Shown: positions 52,134 to 62,256 of the stretch, one piece after another
Position numbering within the stretch: the stretch's first letter is position 1
Layout: the number at the start of each line of letters is the position of its first letter
Translations under genes and position numbers: made by a program
Notes under the pieces: generated by a model
Databases searched by the model: none
Told to the model about the DNA's origin: nothing
What the model saw: only the letters and a program-made list of their open reading frames with translations
Assembly: GCF_900176515.1 (NCBI RefSeq)
Contig: NZ_FWXV01000006.1
Span: forward strand, 310,001 to 374,000
Source of the DNA: Kibdelosporangium aridum
Lineage (GTDB): Bacteria > Actinomycetota > Actinomycetes > Mycobacteriales > Pseudonocardiaceae
DNA: 64,000 nucleotides
Direction: 5' to 3'

Positions 52134-52776
52134 CGCCCAGCCGGATCAGGTGCGGATCGTGCTGGTGGACGATCACGCGATCTTCAGGCAAGGGATTCGC
52201 TCGATCCTCGAACGGGAGCGAGACCTGAAGGTCGTGGGTGAGGCGAGCACGACAGGGGAGGCACTGGTCGTCGTGTCGCGTGAGCACCCCACCGTCGTGC
52301 TGCTCGACCTGAAGCTGTCCATCGGGACCGACACCGACGGATTGAACCTGTGCGAACAGCTCACCAGCCGCCACCCGGAGGTGGGCGTACTGGTGCTGAC
52401 CACCTTCCTGGACGATGCGCTTGTCGTGGAGGCAGTCCAGCGCGGTGCGCGAGGGTATGTGGTCAAGGATGTGGACACCACTGAGCTGGTGCGGTCGATC
52501 CGGGCGGTGGCTCGCGACGAGAGCGCGTTCGACTCTCGCTCGGCAGCGGCGGTGGTCCGCTCGATGCGGGCCGAGCCCGCGCAAACTGTGCTCACCGAAC
52601 GGGAATCGAAAGTGGTGGGGCTGCTCGCCCGCGGACTGTCCAACAAGGACATCGGCGCGCGACTGTACATCTCGGAGACCACAGTGAAGTTCCACCTACG
52701 CAACATCATGCGCAAGCTGAACGTGAGCACCCGTACCGAGGTGGTCTACGAGGCCACCAAGCTCGGTGTGCTCTAG
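52120..52776 (+). CDS. LuxR/NarL-family response regulator
   Basis: 218 residues. Receiver with acidic pair VDDHA and phospho-Asp about 63 (VVLLDLKLS), Lys in YVVKDVD; C-terminal HTH LTERESKVVGLLARGLSNKD with TVKFHLRNIMRKLNV. Overlaps the kinase gene. Likely controls the adjacent dehydrogenase. Confidence 0.9.
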   Translation: MVIPDAQPDQVRIVLVDDHAIFRQGIRSILERERDLKVVGEASTTGEALVVVSREHPTVVLLDLKLSIGTDTDGLNLCEQLTSRHPEVGVLVLTTFLDDALVVEAVQRGARGYVVKDVDTTELVRSIRAVARDESAFDSRSAAAVVRSMRAEPAQTVLTERESKVVGLLARGLSNKDIGARLYISETTVKFHLRNIMRKLNVSTRTEVVYEATKLGVL

Positions 52777-52790
52777 CGTCCAGCGCGCCT

Positions 52791-53708
52791 TCAGCCCACA
52801 TGGATCACCAGCCAGCCGCCGTCGAACTCTTCGGCGTCGAAACGCATTCCGGTGCGCATACCCATCTCGATCAGCCTGTCGCGGGAGAATCCACGAACGG
52901 GCTGGCGAGCCGCATTGGACTCATGGTGGGATCCAACCGCGACGATCACCCGGTGCCGGGCCAAGCGGACAGCCTCGCGCAGTACGTGGTGGCCTTCCTG
53001 GTCATCCAGGTGTTCGAGCAAGTGGATCACCGTCACTGTGTCCACCGCGTCGTCGGGCAGCGGTACGAAGGCGGCGTCGCACACCAGTGTCCGCAACGGG
53101 GTCCTGCGCCGGGCAGCCACTGCCGCCAGTAGCCGCACCGCGCCGGAAGAGATGTTCGAGGCCGTCACCGTGTTCTGGGCGCGCTCGACCAACAGCAAGG
53201 GCAGGAATCCCAAGCACGAGCCGAGATCGAGCACCTCGCCGGCCGGCACGAGCCGCAAGACCCGCTGCAACACATGTGCGCCGTCGGCGATCCAGGACTG
53301 CCGTGGGTCCCGCTGAGGCACCCGCCAGTATTCGTGGATACGCGCCAACGTGTTCTCGTAGAACGTGATCCAGGACTGCAGTGGATCATCTCCGGTCGAG
53401 CGGGCGACGCCGATGAACACGCGCTCGAACACCGAGGCGCCGGTCAGCCAGCCCGGGGCGAACAGTTCGTCGACGAGCAAGCCGCCGATGTCGGCGTCGA
53501 GCTGCTCCGGCTTGAGCCAATGGCTCACCTCCAGCCGACGGTCACACCGGCGCAGGCAGAAGTGCTCGGTGCGCACGATCGGCGGGACACGCTGTGGCCT
53601 CGCCGCTGGGTCCTCCCGTACCACCTGGACCAGGTCATCCTGGTCTGGGCCGGAGGCCAACGGGTCCATGGTGAGCATGGGCAACTCTGCTTTCGCGCTG
53701 GTGGTCAT
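52791..53708 (-). CDS. mftM: SAM-dependent methyltransferase, probable mycofactocin methyltransferase MftM
   Basis: 305 residues from ATG 53708, GGGGGACTGACC upstream. The N-terminal half (RTEHFCLRRCDRRLEVSH, LFAPGWLTGASVFERVFIGV) followed by a class I SAM domain (GEVLDLGSCLGFLPLLL, VIHLLEHLDDQEGHHVL) matches my memory of the MftM family, which methylates the glucose chain of mycofactocin. The neighbouring Fe-dehydrogenase and two-component pair fit. A plain class I methyltransferase is the fallback. Confidence 0.6.
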   Translation of the reverse strand: MTTSAKAELPMLTMDPLASGPDQDDLVQVVREDPAARPQRVPPIVRTEHFCLRRCDRRLEVSHWLKPEQLDADIGGLLVDELFAPGWLTGASVFERVFIGVARSTGDDPLQSWITFYENTLARIHEYWRVPQRDPRQSWIADGAHVLQRVLRLVPAGEVLDLGSCLGFLPLLLVERAQNTVTASNISSGAVRLLAAVAARRRTPLRTLVCDAAFVPLPDDAVDTVTVIHLLEHLDDQEGHHVLREAVRLARHRVIVAVGSHHESNAARQPVRGFSRDRLIEMGMRTGMRFDAEEFDGGWLVIHVG

Positions 53709-53973
53709 CGTCCGGTCAGTCCCCCGGGCCGCCCTGCGCGCGAGGTTCCATCCCGCCCAAACCGGCGCACAACGAAGGTAACGCGACGGTAATCGGCGCC
53801 AGTGCATCCGCCAATCCCTCGTTGGCTGATCCCGGTCGTGTGGGTATGAAGTCCGCACGGCTGGTCAGGAGGCACCTGCCCAGTCGGATAGGGGGAGAGG
53901 GGGCCAGAAGCACGGCGAAAACGGCCGGCCGCGAGAAGTACGGTCCATTCCAGGCACAGCCCAGGAGGATCAC

Positions 53974-56358
53974 ATGGCCCCAGACGGCGATGGCAGGCCA
54001 GGTCCACGCCGCTCTCCGGCGTCAGCGACCGGCGGTCGTACCGCCACGCCCGAGGCGGTCCGGCTTCCCAACGAGGTGACAAGCTTTGTAGGGCGCCGAC
54101 AGGCGGTGGCCGCGGTGAAGCATGTGCTGTCCGGGGCGCGACTGGTGACGCTGACCGGTGTGGGTGGCGTCGGCAAGTCACGGTTGGCGCTGCGTGTGGC
54201 GAAGGACCTACGTCGGGCGTTTCCCGACGGCGTGTGGCTGGTCGAGCTGGCGACGGCGTGGGATTCGTCGCAGGTGGCGCAGAGTGTGGCGGGTGCACTG
54301 AGCTTGGGTGACTGGACAGGACGCGATCTCCAGGAGCTGGCGGATCACCTGGCATGCCGGCAGGCGTTGTTGGTGCTTGACAACTGTGAGCACGTGCTGG
54401 CCGGTTGCTGCATGCTGGCGAACGAGTTGTTGTCGACCGCGCCTGGCGTGCGGATACTGGCGACCAGCCGGGAGCCGTTGCGTAGCACCGCCGAACACGT
54501 CTGGCCGGTGCCTCCGTTGCCGGTTTCCGCCGTGGACGGGCCAGATGCGGACACCTCGCCGCGCCAGAGCGAAGCGTTGATGTTGTTCGAGGAGCGCGCG
54601 GCTGCCTTGATACCGGGATTCACCCTCAATGACGGCACTAGAGCGGCGGCGGCGCGGTTGTGTCAACGCTTGGACGGTGTCCCGTTGGCTATCGAGCTCG
54701 CCGCGATGCGCTTGCGCGCGTTGTCGGTCGAGCAGATCCTGGACCGGTTGGACGACGAGTTCCGGCTGCTCACCACAGGTTACCGCGGTGCGTCACCGAG
54801 ACATCGGACACTTCGGGCCACAATGGACTGGAGTTTCGAGCTGTGCTCGACGGCCGAGCGTGCCCTGTGGGCGAGGTGTTCGGTGTTCCCAAGGGAATTC
54901 GATCTCCAGGCGGCGAATCGTGTGTGTTCAGGGGAGGGACTGACCGAGCACGACGTGTTTGAGGGCGTGGCCGGGCTCGTGGACAAGTCCATGCTGATCC
55001 GGGTGGAAGGCTGTGGTCGTGCCCGGTATCGGATGCTGGAGAGCATCCGCGAGTACGGCAGGCAGCGGCTGTCCGAGGCAGGCGAGGACGCCCTGCTCCG
55101 CCGCAGACATCGGGACTACTACCTCCGCCTGGCTGAGGAGTCCGACGTGGACTCCTGTGGTCCGCGGCAGGACGAGCTGGTGCGCCGGCTCCGTGCCGAG
55201 GGGGGCAACTTCGCCGCGGCGCTGGACTACTCGCTGACCGAACCGGGCGAGGCCAGGACCGGTCTGCGAATGGCTGTCGCGTTGTGGTTCTACTGGATCG
55301 CGTGTGGCTGTCTCGGTGAGGGACAGCGTTGGCTCGACCGGGCGCTCAGCCTCGGCACCGCGCCCAGTGGTGAGCGGGCCAGGGCACTGTGGGTCGCTGG
55401 ATGGATCGCCCATCTGCGGGGCGATACGGTCGCCAGCGTGGCACTGCACGGTCAAAGCCGTGACCTGGCTTGGCGTCCGGAAGACAGGACCACGCTGACC
55501 CGTGCGGCATTCCTCGGTGACGAGCAGTTGTGGGCAGACAATCTCCTGCGTGCGCTTACGCTGTTGGAGCAGGCGCGAGATCGGCGCGGTGTGCAGGGCT
55601 ATTGGCCCGCTCCTGCGTTGCTGACCTTTGCCCTGGGCTTCCCGGCCGCGGAACTGCCCGGGGAGATCGACAGTGCTATGGCGTTCTTCAGCGAGTGCCG
55701 TGTCCTGTGCGAGTCGATGGGTGAGCGCTGGGCGTCGTCATGGATGGCGTGGAACATCGGCGTCACCTGGTGGGCGATGGGTGATCCGGACAAGGCGTAC
55801 GAGCATGCGCGCGATTGCTTGCGGACCAAGGCCGAGCTGGATGATCAAGTGGGTATTCCGTGTTGTGTCGAGCTGCTGTCGTGGGTGGCGGCTTGGCAGA
55901 GTGACTCGCGCCGGTCGGTTGTCCTGTTCGGCGCTGCGGAGAAGATGTGGAAGCCGCTCGGTCGGCCGCTGCTCGGTTCTGAGGTCCTGCTCAAGTGGAG
56001 CCGGGAAAGCCAGGTGCGAAGCCGTGAGGCTCTCGGCGATCAGGCGTACGACAATGCCTATCAGGAGGGCGCACGGCTGCGCCGGGACGAGATCGTCGCC
56101 TACGCGCTGGGCGAGCGGACCTCGTCATCCGGTGTCACCTCCCAGCCACCGGCGGCCAAGGACGAGCCGCTGTTGACCAAGCGGGAACGCCAGGTCGCCG
56201 AGTTGGTCGCCCGCGGGCTGTCGAACAAGGACATCGCGGCCGAGTTGGTGATCTCGCGCCGCACCGCGGAGGGGCATGTGGAGCGGGTTCTCACCAAGCT
56301 GGGCTTCAGCTCCCGTACGCGGATCGCGGCCTGGATCGCCCGCCAGAAGGAGAACTAG
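53974..56358 (+). CDS. AfsR/LuxR-type STAND NTPase regulator (copy 7, intact)
   Basis: 794 residues with a longer, proline/glycine-rich N-terminus of about 30 residues. Walker A GVGGVGKSR, Walker B LLVLDNCEHV, LCQRLDGVPLAIELAAMRLR, TPR-like part, C-terminal LuxR domain (LTKRERQVAELVARGLSNKD ... TRIAAWIARQK). AGGAGG before ATG 53974. It is convergent with the branching enzyme, the stops only 3 bases apart. Confidence 0.88.
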   Translation: MAPDGDGRPGPRRSPASATGGRTATPEAVRLPNEVTSFVGRRQAVAAVKHVLSGARLVTLTGVGGVGKSRLALRVAKDLRRAFPDGVWLVELATAWDSSQVAQSVAGALSLGDWTGRDLQELADHLACRQALLVLDNCEHVLAGCCMLANELLSTAPGVRILATSREPLRSTAEHVWPVPPLPVSAVDGPDADTSPRQSEALMLFEERAAALIPGFTLNDGTRAAAARLCQRLDGVPLAIELAAMRLRALSVEQILDRLDDEFRLLTTGYRGASPRHRTLRATMDWSFELCSTAERALWARCSVFPREFDLQAANRVCSGEGLTEHDVFEGVAGLVDKSMLIRVEGCGRARYRMLESIREYGRQRLSEAGEDALLRRRHRDYYLRLAEESDVDSCGPRQDELVRRLRAEGGNFAAALDYSLTEPGEARTGLRMAVALWFYWIACGCLGEGQRWLDRALSLGTAPSGERARALWVAGWIAHLRGDTVASVALHGQSRDLAWRPEDRTTLTRAAFLGDEQLWADNLLRALTLLEQARDRRGVQGYWPAPALLTFALGFPAAELPGEIDSAMAFFSECRVLCESMGERWASSWMAWNIGVTWWAMGDPDKAYEHARDCLRTKAELDDQVGIPCCVELLSWVAAWQSDSRRSVVLFGAAEKMWKPLGRPLLGSEVLLKWSRESQVRSREALGDQAYDNAYQEGARLRRDEIVAYALGERTSSSGVTSQPPAAKDEPLLTKRERQVAELVARGLSNKDIAAELVISRRTAEGHVERVLTKLGFSSRTRIAAWIARQKEN

Positions 56359-56361
56359 CCG

Positions 56362-57861
56362 TCACAGAACGAGGTCCCGGGCGTCGAGCCGGCCGAAGAG
56401 ATGGTCCTGGGCGTGGAGCTCCTCGGCCCTGGCCAGGGCGCGGTCGTGATGGCCGAGCCGGAGCAGTTCGGCCAGCTCGCCGAAGCGCTCGATGTGCACC
56501 TTGGCGCGGCGCCGGGCGTAGTCGGCGGCGGAGTCCTTGGTCACCATGAACGCCCAGTCGCTGGACAGCGCCAGCAACGCCTCGCGGACAAGCTGGTCGG
56601 CGGCGGCGTTCCGGGACGTCGTGCCAAAAGTGTCCACAATGGATAAGAGATCGCGTTGCAGGTCGGCGCCTGCGGCGACCAGGTCGGCGACCTGCTCACC
56701 ATCCCAGACCCGCCAGTCCTTGCCGGAGCCCCATGAAGACGCGGGCAAATCCACCCTGGAACCCAAGTGGCCCGCGTCGAGCGCGCCCTTGAGCGTGGTC
56801 ACGCGAACGCCTGCCTCGGGCAGCTTGCGCAGGACCGTTTCCAGCCACGCTGGTCCTTCGTGCCACCAGTGTCCGAAAAGCTCGGTGTCATAGGCCGCTA
56901 CGACAAGGGAATTCTCCGGAAGTCCGGTCAGCCGGCCGACCACTGTGTCCACGAAGTCGTCAGCATGTCGTCGCACCGCAACGGCTGCGCGCGCGGGATC
57001 GTACGGGTGCTTGTCCCACGGCTCGATGTGCTTGCCTGTCACGCGGGACGGCTTGAGCCCGGACGGGTGATCATAGGTGTGGAAGTCGCGATAGTCGGCG
57101 TGGCCGGGATATCCGGCTTTCGGCGACCAAACCCGGTACGTGACTTCGAGATCGCGGCCGAAGCAGACCACGTCGGAGTCGCCGACCGTACGTGCGGCAG
57201 CCGTGTCCCCGCGCAGGGACGGGCCGTCAACGAGAAAGCGCCGCACACCTGCGGCCGCGTACGTCGCCTCCATGCCCGGCGCGTAACCACATTCGGGTGC
57301 CCAGATGCCTTCCGGCCTTCGCCCGATCCGGATTTGCGTGTCCGCCAGGCCAAGACTCAAGGCGTAGTCTCGGATTCTCGAGTCCAGCAAAGGCTGGAAC
57401 GGATGCGTCGCCGGACCGCCGAGCAGTTCGATCGTGCCCGCGTCGACAAATGGTCGCAGTACCGGCGAAAAACCGTGCCGCCACTGGGTTTCGAACGCGG
57501 TCAGTGCCTTTTCCGACGCGCGGTGTTCAGTCGCGGCCAACTCTTTGAGCAAAGGGTCGCCGTGTTGCCAGCGCACGGCGGCATAACATGCCCGCAGTTG
57601 CCAGTTTCCCAGCCAGTCATGGAAACCGCTCAGGCAATACGGGTCGTCCAGTTGGGCCGCGAGCACTGGCGTGACGCCCAAAGTCAGCACATCTTCCCGG
57701 CCTTCGTCGGCAAACCGTTGTAGCAGTTCGACGACGGGCAGATAGGAATGCGCCCAGGCTTGGTAGAGCCATTCCTCGCCGACCGGCCAGGAGCCGTGAT
57801 GGGCGAGCCACGGCAGGTGGCTGTGCAGGACGAGGCAGAACGTTCCGATCGGTTTGGTCAA
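56362..57861 (-). CDS. GH57 alpha-1,4-glucan branching enzyme, Rv3031-like
   Basis: 499 residues, GH57. N-terminal LVLHSHLPWLAHHG, the nucleophile Glu in GIWAPECGYAPGMEAT and the general-acid Asp in AAYDTELFGHWWHEG, then the helical C-terminal lid. Branches alpha-glucan chains in the cytoplasm. The end of the upstream methyltransferase gene overlaps its start by 4 bases (ATGA). Part of the methylglucose-lipopolysaccharide/glycogen-like pathway. Confidence 0.9.
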   Translation of the reverse strand: MTKPIGTFCLVLHSHLPWLAHHGSWPVGEEWLYQAWAHSYLPVVELLQRFADEGREDVLTLGVTPVLAAQLDDPYCLSGFHDWLGNWQLRACYAAVRWQHGDPLLKELAATEHRASEKALTAFETQWRHGFSPVLRPFVDAGTIELLGGPATHPFQPLLDSRIRDYALSLGLADTQIRIGRRPEGIWAPECGYAPGMEATYAAAGVRRFLVDGPSLRGDTAAARTVGDSDVVCFGRDLEVTYRVWSPKAGYPGHADYRDFHTYDHPSGLKPSRVTGKHIEPWDKHPYDPARAAVAVRRHADDFVDTVVGRLTGLPENSLVVAAYDTELFGHWWHEGPAWLETVLRKLPEAGVRVTTLKGALDAGHLGSRVDLPASSWGSGKDWRVWDGEQVADLVAAGADLQRDLLSIVDTFGTTSRNAAADQLVREALLALSSDWAFMVTKDSAADYARRRAKVHIERFGELAELLRLGHHDRALARAEELHAQDHLFGRLDARDLVL

Positions 57862-58607
57862 GGCTTGATCGCCACCCCGACCAGGTCGAGGCTCGAGTCC
57901 ACATCAGACTCGACGATCTCGAAGTCCGCGCTGGTGACGGACTTGACAGCGCTCAGCAGCTCGGCGGGCCACGCCTCGCCGGAGACCGCGACGTCCATCT
58001 GTGCCTGGATGATCGACCCGAAAGTCGCATCGGCCTCCCGCAACTTGGGTCCGTGCCGAAGACCAGCCATCAGCTCGACAGTAAAACCGGCCCCAACCAG
58101 CAGCTCGGTCAGCTCGGCCGCATTGAGCTCCCGGGTGTGGAACGGGTTGAGCGGCGTATCCCGGCCGGGTGAGAACGTGATCCGGTTGGGAGTAGTGATC
58201 AACAACTGTCCGCCTGGCCGAAGCACCCGCATGCACTCGGCGAGGAACCGTTCCTGTTCCCACAAATGCTCGATGACCTGCAGATTCGCCACGACATCGA
58301 TGGAACCGGACGCGAACGGCAGCATCACGAGATTGCCCCGCAGCATGCGCACCCGGGGGTACTTCCTGGCCACGTGCTTGGTGGTCAGCTCGTCGTAGTC
58401 CAGCCCGATCACTGTTCTCGCGCACTGAGCCAACAGATCGGCGCCGTAACCTTCGCCACAGCCTGCTTCCAGTACCATCGCGTCCTGACAGTACGGGAGC
58501 AACTTCGAATACGCCGCCTCGTGGCGCCGGAACCAGTAATTTTCCTCAGCGATGCCGGGCACGGTGCGCTCACCGGTCAGCGGCAGCGAAGCAGGATCAG
58601 CCGTCAC
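57858..58607 (-). CDS. SAM-dependent methyltransferase, Rv3030-like
   Basis: 249 residues, class I fold. LPLTGERTVPGIAEENYWFR at the start, VLEAGCGEGYGADLLA for SAM, ANLQVIEHLWEQERFLAE. In mycobacteria the homologue sits beside Rv3031 and Rv3032 and is tied to methylglucose lipopolysaccharide. Start at 58607 inferred from family length. Confidence 0.83.
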   Translation of the reverse strand: MTADPASLPLTGERTVPGIAEENYWFRRHEAAYSKLLPYCQDAMVLEAGCGEGYGADLLAQCARTVIGLDYDELTTKHVARKYPRVRMLRGNLVMLPFASGSIDVVANLQVIEHLWEQERFLAECMRVLRPGGQLLITTPNRITFSPGRDTPLNPFHTRELNAAELTELLVGAGFTVELMAGLRHGPKLREADATFGSIIQAQMDVAVSGEAWPAELLSAVKSVTSADFEIVESDVDSSLDLVGVAIKP

Positions 58608-58697
58608 CCACGCAGGCTAACCGGGTGTTTCGCAGAGGCGACCGAGTGGGTGGCACTGGCGTGTGGTGGCCATTGACCAGATTCGGATAGTTCGCCC

Positions 58698-61059
58698 ATG
58701 AAGGCGGCGTGTCAGGATTTGTTTCCTGTTGATGTCGGTTCGATGGGCGTGAAGGTGGTGGCCAGTTTCGGGGCGCGGGGTGTTGCCGGCTTTCCCGTGG
58801 AGACGACCAGTTTCGTGGATCGGCGGGATGAGCTGGCTGAGGTGCGGCGGCTGCTGTCGGTTGACAGGCTGTTGACGCTGACCGGTGCTGCGGGGGTGGG
58901 TAAGACGCGGTTGGCGGTGCGGTTGGCGGAGCGGCTGTCGCGTGCGTTTCCTGATGGTGTGTGGCTGGTGTCGCTGGCGACACTCCAGGATGGTGCGCTG
59001 GTGCCGCATGCCGTCGCGGATGTGCTGGGGATCCGTGACGACACGGGTGGCGAGGTTCTTGATGTGGTTGTCGAGTATCTGCGGGAGCGGCGGCTGTTGT
59101 TGGCGCTGGACAACTGTGAGCGTGTGCTGGACGCGTGTGCGGCGCTGATGGGTGCGATCCTGCCGAGGGCGGCGGGGATGCGGGTGTTGGCGACCAGTCG
59201 GCATCGGCTCAATGTGATCGGGGAATACCTGTTGGAGGTGTCGCCGTTGGGTGTTCCGGTGCTGGAGGAACTGGCCCGGGGCGGGTTCGCGGTGAAAGCT
59301 TTTCCGGCTCTTGAGTTGTTCGCTGACCGTGCGGCCACTGTGGTTCCGGGGTTCAAGACGACTGCCGGGAATCTGGGGCATGTGGTTCGGTTGTGTCATC
59401 GGTTGGATGTCTGCCGTTGGCCATCGAGTTGGCGGCGGTGCGGTTGCGGTCGCATAGTCTGGAGCAGCTTGTTGAGCGGTTGGATGACCGTTACCGGTTG
59501 CTGACCGGTGGCGAGCCCACGGCGTTGCCTCGTCATCGGACGCTGCGTGCAGCGATGGATTGGAGTTACGAGCTGTCGGGTGTGGGCGTTGCTGTCGGTG
59601 TTCGTAGGCAGCTTCGACCTGACTGCGGCGGAAGCGGTCTGTGCCGGGGAGGACATCGGGCCTGTCGATGTTCTCGACACCGTCGCCGGGTTGGTGGACA
59701 AGTCCGTTCTGGTCAGCGAGCGTCACGGCGAGACGATCCGGTATCGGTTGCTGAGCTCGTTGCGGGACTACGGTCTGGAGAAGTTGACCGAGCTCGGCGA
59801 GGTGTTCGCTGCCCGGTGTCGGCATCGGGATCACTATCTGCGTCTGGCCGAGGCGCGCGAACGGCAGTGGTTCGGGCCGCGCCAGCTGGAGATCGCGGAG
59901 AACCTCCGGGTGGAGTTGGACAACTTCCGCGCTGCCTTGCATTTCTGCGTCACCACCCCGGGCGAGGCCCCGCACGGCCTGAACCTGGCCGGGACCCTGT
60001 GGTGCTACTGGACCCCCTGTGGAGCACACGGCGAGATGCGGCACTGGCTTCACCAAGCCCTGCGCCATGGTGCGAAACCAAGCGGTGTGCGGGTGAAGGC
60101 GCATTGGGCTGGCGGCACCTTCATAATGATCCACAGCCGCTCGGCCGCCGCACTGCTGGCCGGCGCCTCACCGGGCAGGTTGGCGCCGCTGCGTGAGGAT
60201 CTGCCGGTCGCGACACCGGTGGCCGACTACATTCCCGGCTGGCAGCAGGCCAAGGGCGAGCTGGTGAGCTTTATCGTGCTCGGCCGGATCGAGCTTGCCT
60301 GCACGCTGGTGTTCCACGCGAGGCCCGACCAGGCTGTGCCGCTGTGTGTTGAGGCCCTCACCATGTGCGAGGCGCGTGGAGAGCAATGGGCCCGGTCGTA
60401 TGCGTTGCGCACTCTTGCCCTGGCGTGGTGGGTGATGGGTCAGTATGACAGTGCCACCACACACGCTCACGATTGCCTGCGGCTCGAGTATGTCGTGCAC
60501 GACCGGCAGAGTCTGGGCATGACGCTCGACCTGCTGGCTGCCATCGCCGCCAGCAAGGGTGACGCCGAGCGCGCGGCCGTGTTGCTGGGCGCGGCCGAGC
60601 GGATCTGGCGTGACATTGGCCATGGTCCGCTGGAGTTGCAGCGGCGTCAGGTTGGTCAGATCCGGGCGAGTGAGTGGCGGTCCCCGCGAGGTCCTGGGCG
60701 ATCGTGGCTTCGAGCGGGCCTTCCGGCGCGGCGGTCAGCTTTCGCGGGACGATGTCGTCGTCTACGCCCTGCAGGATCGGCCCAAGGTTCCCGGGCGGCG
60801 CGAATCGCCCAGGACGGCCCCGGCCACGGCCGGTGAATCTTCCGGTACTCGGCTGACGCCGCGTGAGTGGCAGGTCGCGGAGTTGGTCGCTCAGGGGCTG
60901 ACGGACAAGCAGATCGCGGCCGCTTTGGTGATCGCTCAGCGCACCGCGGAGGGGCATGTGCAGCGCGTTCTGGCCAAGCTGGGATTCACCAATCGCGTCC
61001 AAGTGGTCGCTTGGTTCAGTTCGACACAGCCTCCAGGCGAACGGCCAGAGTCGCGCTAG
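58698..61059 (+). pseudogene. AfsR/LuxR-type regulator (copy 8), at least three frameshifts
   Basis: Starts MKAACQDLFPVDVGSMGVK; Walker A GAAGVGKTR, Walker B LLLALDNCER. At about 59408 a lost G (CHRLDV for CHRLDGL) shifts the frame; at about 59580 a small deletion after DWSYEL restores another frame (WALLSVFVGSFDLTAAEAVC). Near 60660 the third break leads from RRQVGQIRA to REVLGDRGFERAF. The end has a full LuxR domain (LTPREWQVAELVAQGLTDKQ). The middle is otherwise normal, so decay is recent. It overlaps the convergent HATPase gene by 44 bases. Confidence 0.85.
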
Positions 61060-61414
61060 TGCCCTGGCCGCCGGGGCCGCGGCATAGCTTGAGCCGTCCG
61101 GTGAGTGCCTCGGCCAGCCGTAAGCCCGGGTTGCTGTGGGTGGATGTGGCCTGTGCGGTTCCGTTGCCGAGCAGGCCGGGGCCGTGGTCGGTGACCTCGC
61201 ACAGTAGTTCCCCGTCGGTCACGTGCAGCACCAGGTGGCCCGAGCCGCCGCCGTGGACGATCGCGTTGCAGGCGATTTCCAACGCGGCCTGGACGAAGGT
61301 GCCCCGTACCGGTTCGCTCACCCCGGCCCGGAACAGGCTCTCGGCCACCCTGGCTCGTACCAGTGGGAGGTCGGATCGGGTGAAGCCGAGCCGCAGCAGG
61401 CAGTTCTCGTTCAC
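61016..61414 (-). CDS. HATPase_c_2 anti-sigma/serine-kinase-like protein
   Basis: 132 residues from GTG 61414. N box EIACNAIVHGGGS, G1 DHGPGLLG, G2 NPGLRLAEALTGRL. RsbW-like ATPase that would bind anti-anti-sigma or sigma factors. Start overlaps the STAS gene stop (GTGA), so it is coupled to the broken MEDS-STAS gene. Confidence 0.8.
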   Translation of the reverse strand: MNENCLLRLGFTRSDLPLVRARVAESLFRAGVSEPVRGTFVQAALEIACNAIVHGGGSGHLVLHVTDGELLCEVTDHGPGLLGNGTAQATSTHSNPGLRLAEALTGRLKLCRGPGGQGTSATLAVRLEAVSN

Positions 61415-62160
61415 AGTTGCTCCTCCACGTCTGCCTGCACGCTGAGCTGCAACTGGGGCACGGTGTCGGAGCCGAGCCCGCGCAGGACCAGTTCGAGCAG
61501 CGGTCCGCAGCGGATGGTGACCTTGCTGCCCTCGGGTAGCGCGGCGGCGAAGGTGATCAGCTGCCAGGCGCAGTGCGCCTCCATGAAGCACAGGTCGGTC
61601 AGGTCCAGCTCGAAGTGGAAGGGCGCCCGGATATCCGGCTGTTTCAGGGCTTCGCGCAGGGCCGCAGTGAACTCCTCGCGGGTGGACAGCTCCGCGGAGC
61701 CCGCGATCCGCGTTCCGTTTCGGAGTCCGGGTGACATCGACCGCGTCGAGGCGTTCCATGACCTGGATCGGATGAACCGCACGCGTCGCGGCCACCACGT
61801 GATCACTGAACCGCCGCTGGTCGTACCAGCAGATCGCGCTCAGGCGAGGATCAGCGAACAGCGGCTCCACCGAGGCTTCGTAGTCCACCACCTCTTCGCT
61901 GTCCACGCCTGGCTGCAGCGCCCAGGTCATGTCGGCCGCCACCCGCATCCCCGGCCAGCCTTCGCGACAGGCGCGGTCAAGTTCGGTGGCGTACGTCGCG
62001 ATCTGACGCTCCTTGTCGAAGGAGCTGTCCGGCAGGTAGACGGACGTATTGCGTTCGATCACCAACTGGCCGCTGTCCAGGGCGGCTTCCACATGACCGC
62101 TGCCGCCATCCATCCGTGCCACCGCATCGTCGTCGCTGAGATCACTGGGGTCCAGGACGC
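61411..62160 (-). pseudogene. MEDS-STAS gene, 5' truncated and frameshifted
   Basis: The 3' part is a STAS domain (AELSTREEFTAALREAL, LDLTDLCFMEAHCAWQ). The 5' part in another frame reads like the second half of a MEDS sensory domain (ALDSGQLVIERNTSVYLP, YATELDRACREGWPG, ADMTWAL). The frames join near 61735 (RLDAVDV to SPGLRNGTRIAG), one shift. The first half of the MEDS domain is missing. Anti-anti-sigma partner of the HATPase downstream, now probably inactive. Confidence 0.68.
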
Positions 62161-62256
62161 ACGTCGAACTGTATGCCCCTCTACACCCGTCAGGGGGACG
62201 CTCCCGGCAAGGCCACTGTCGGCCAATGCCGGATGCCGCCAGGTATTCCGGAGCGA

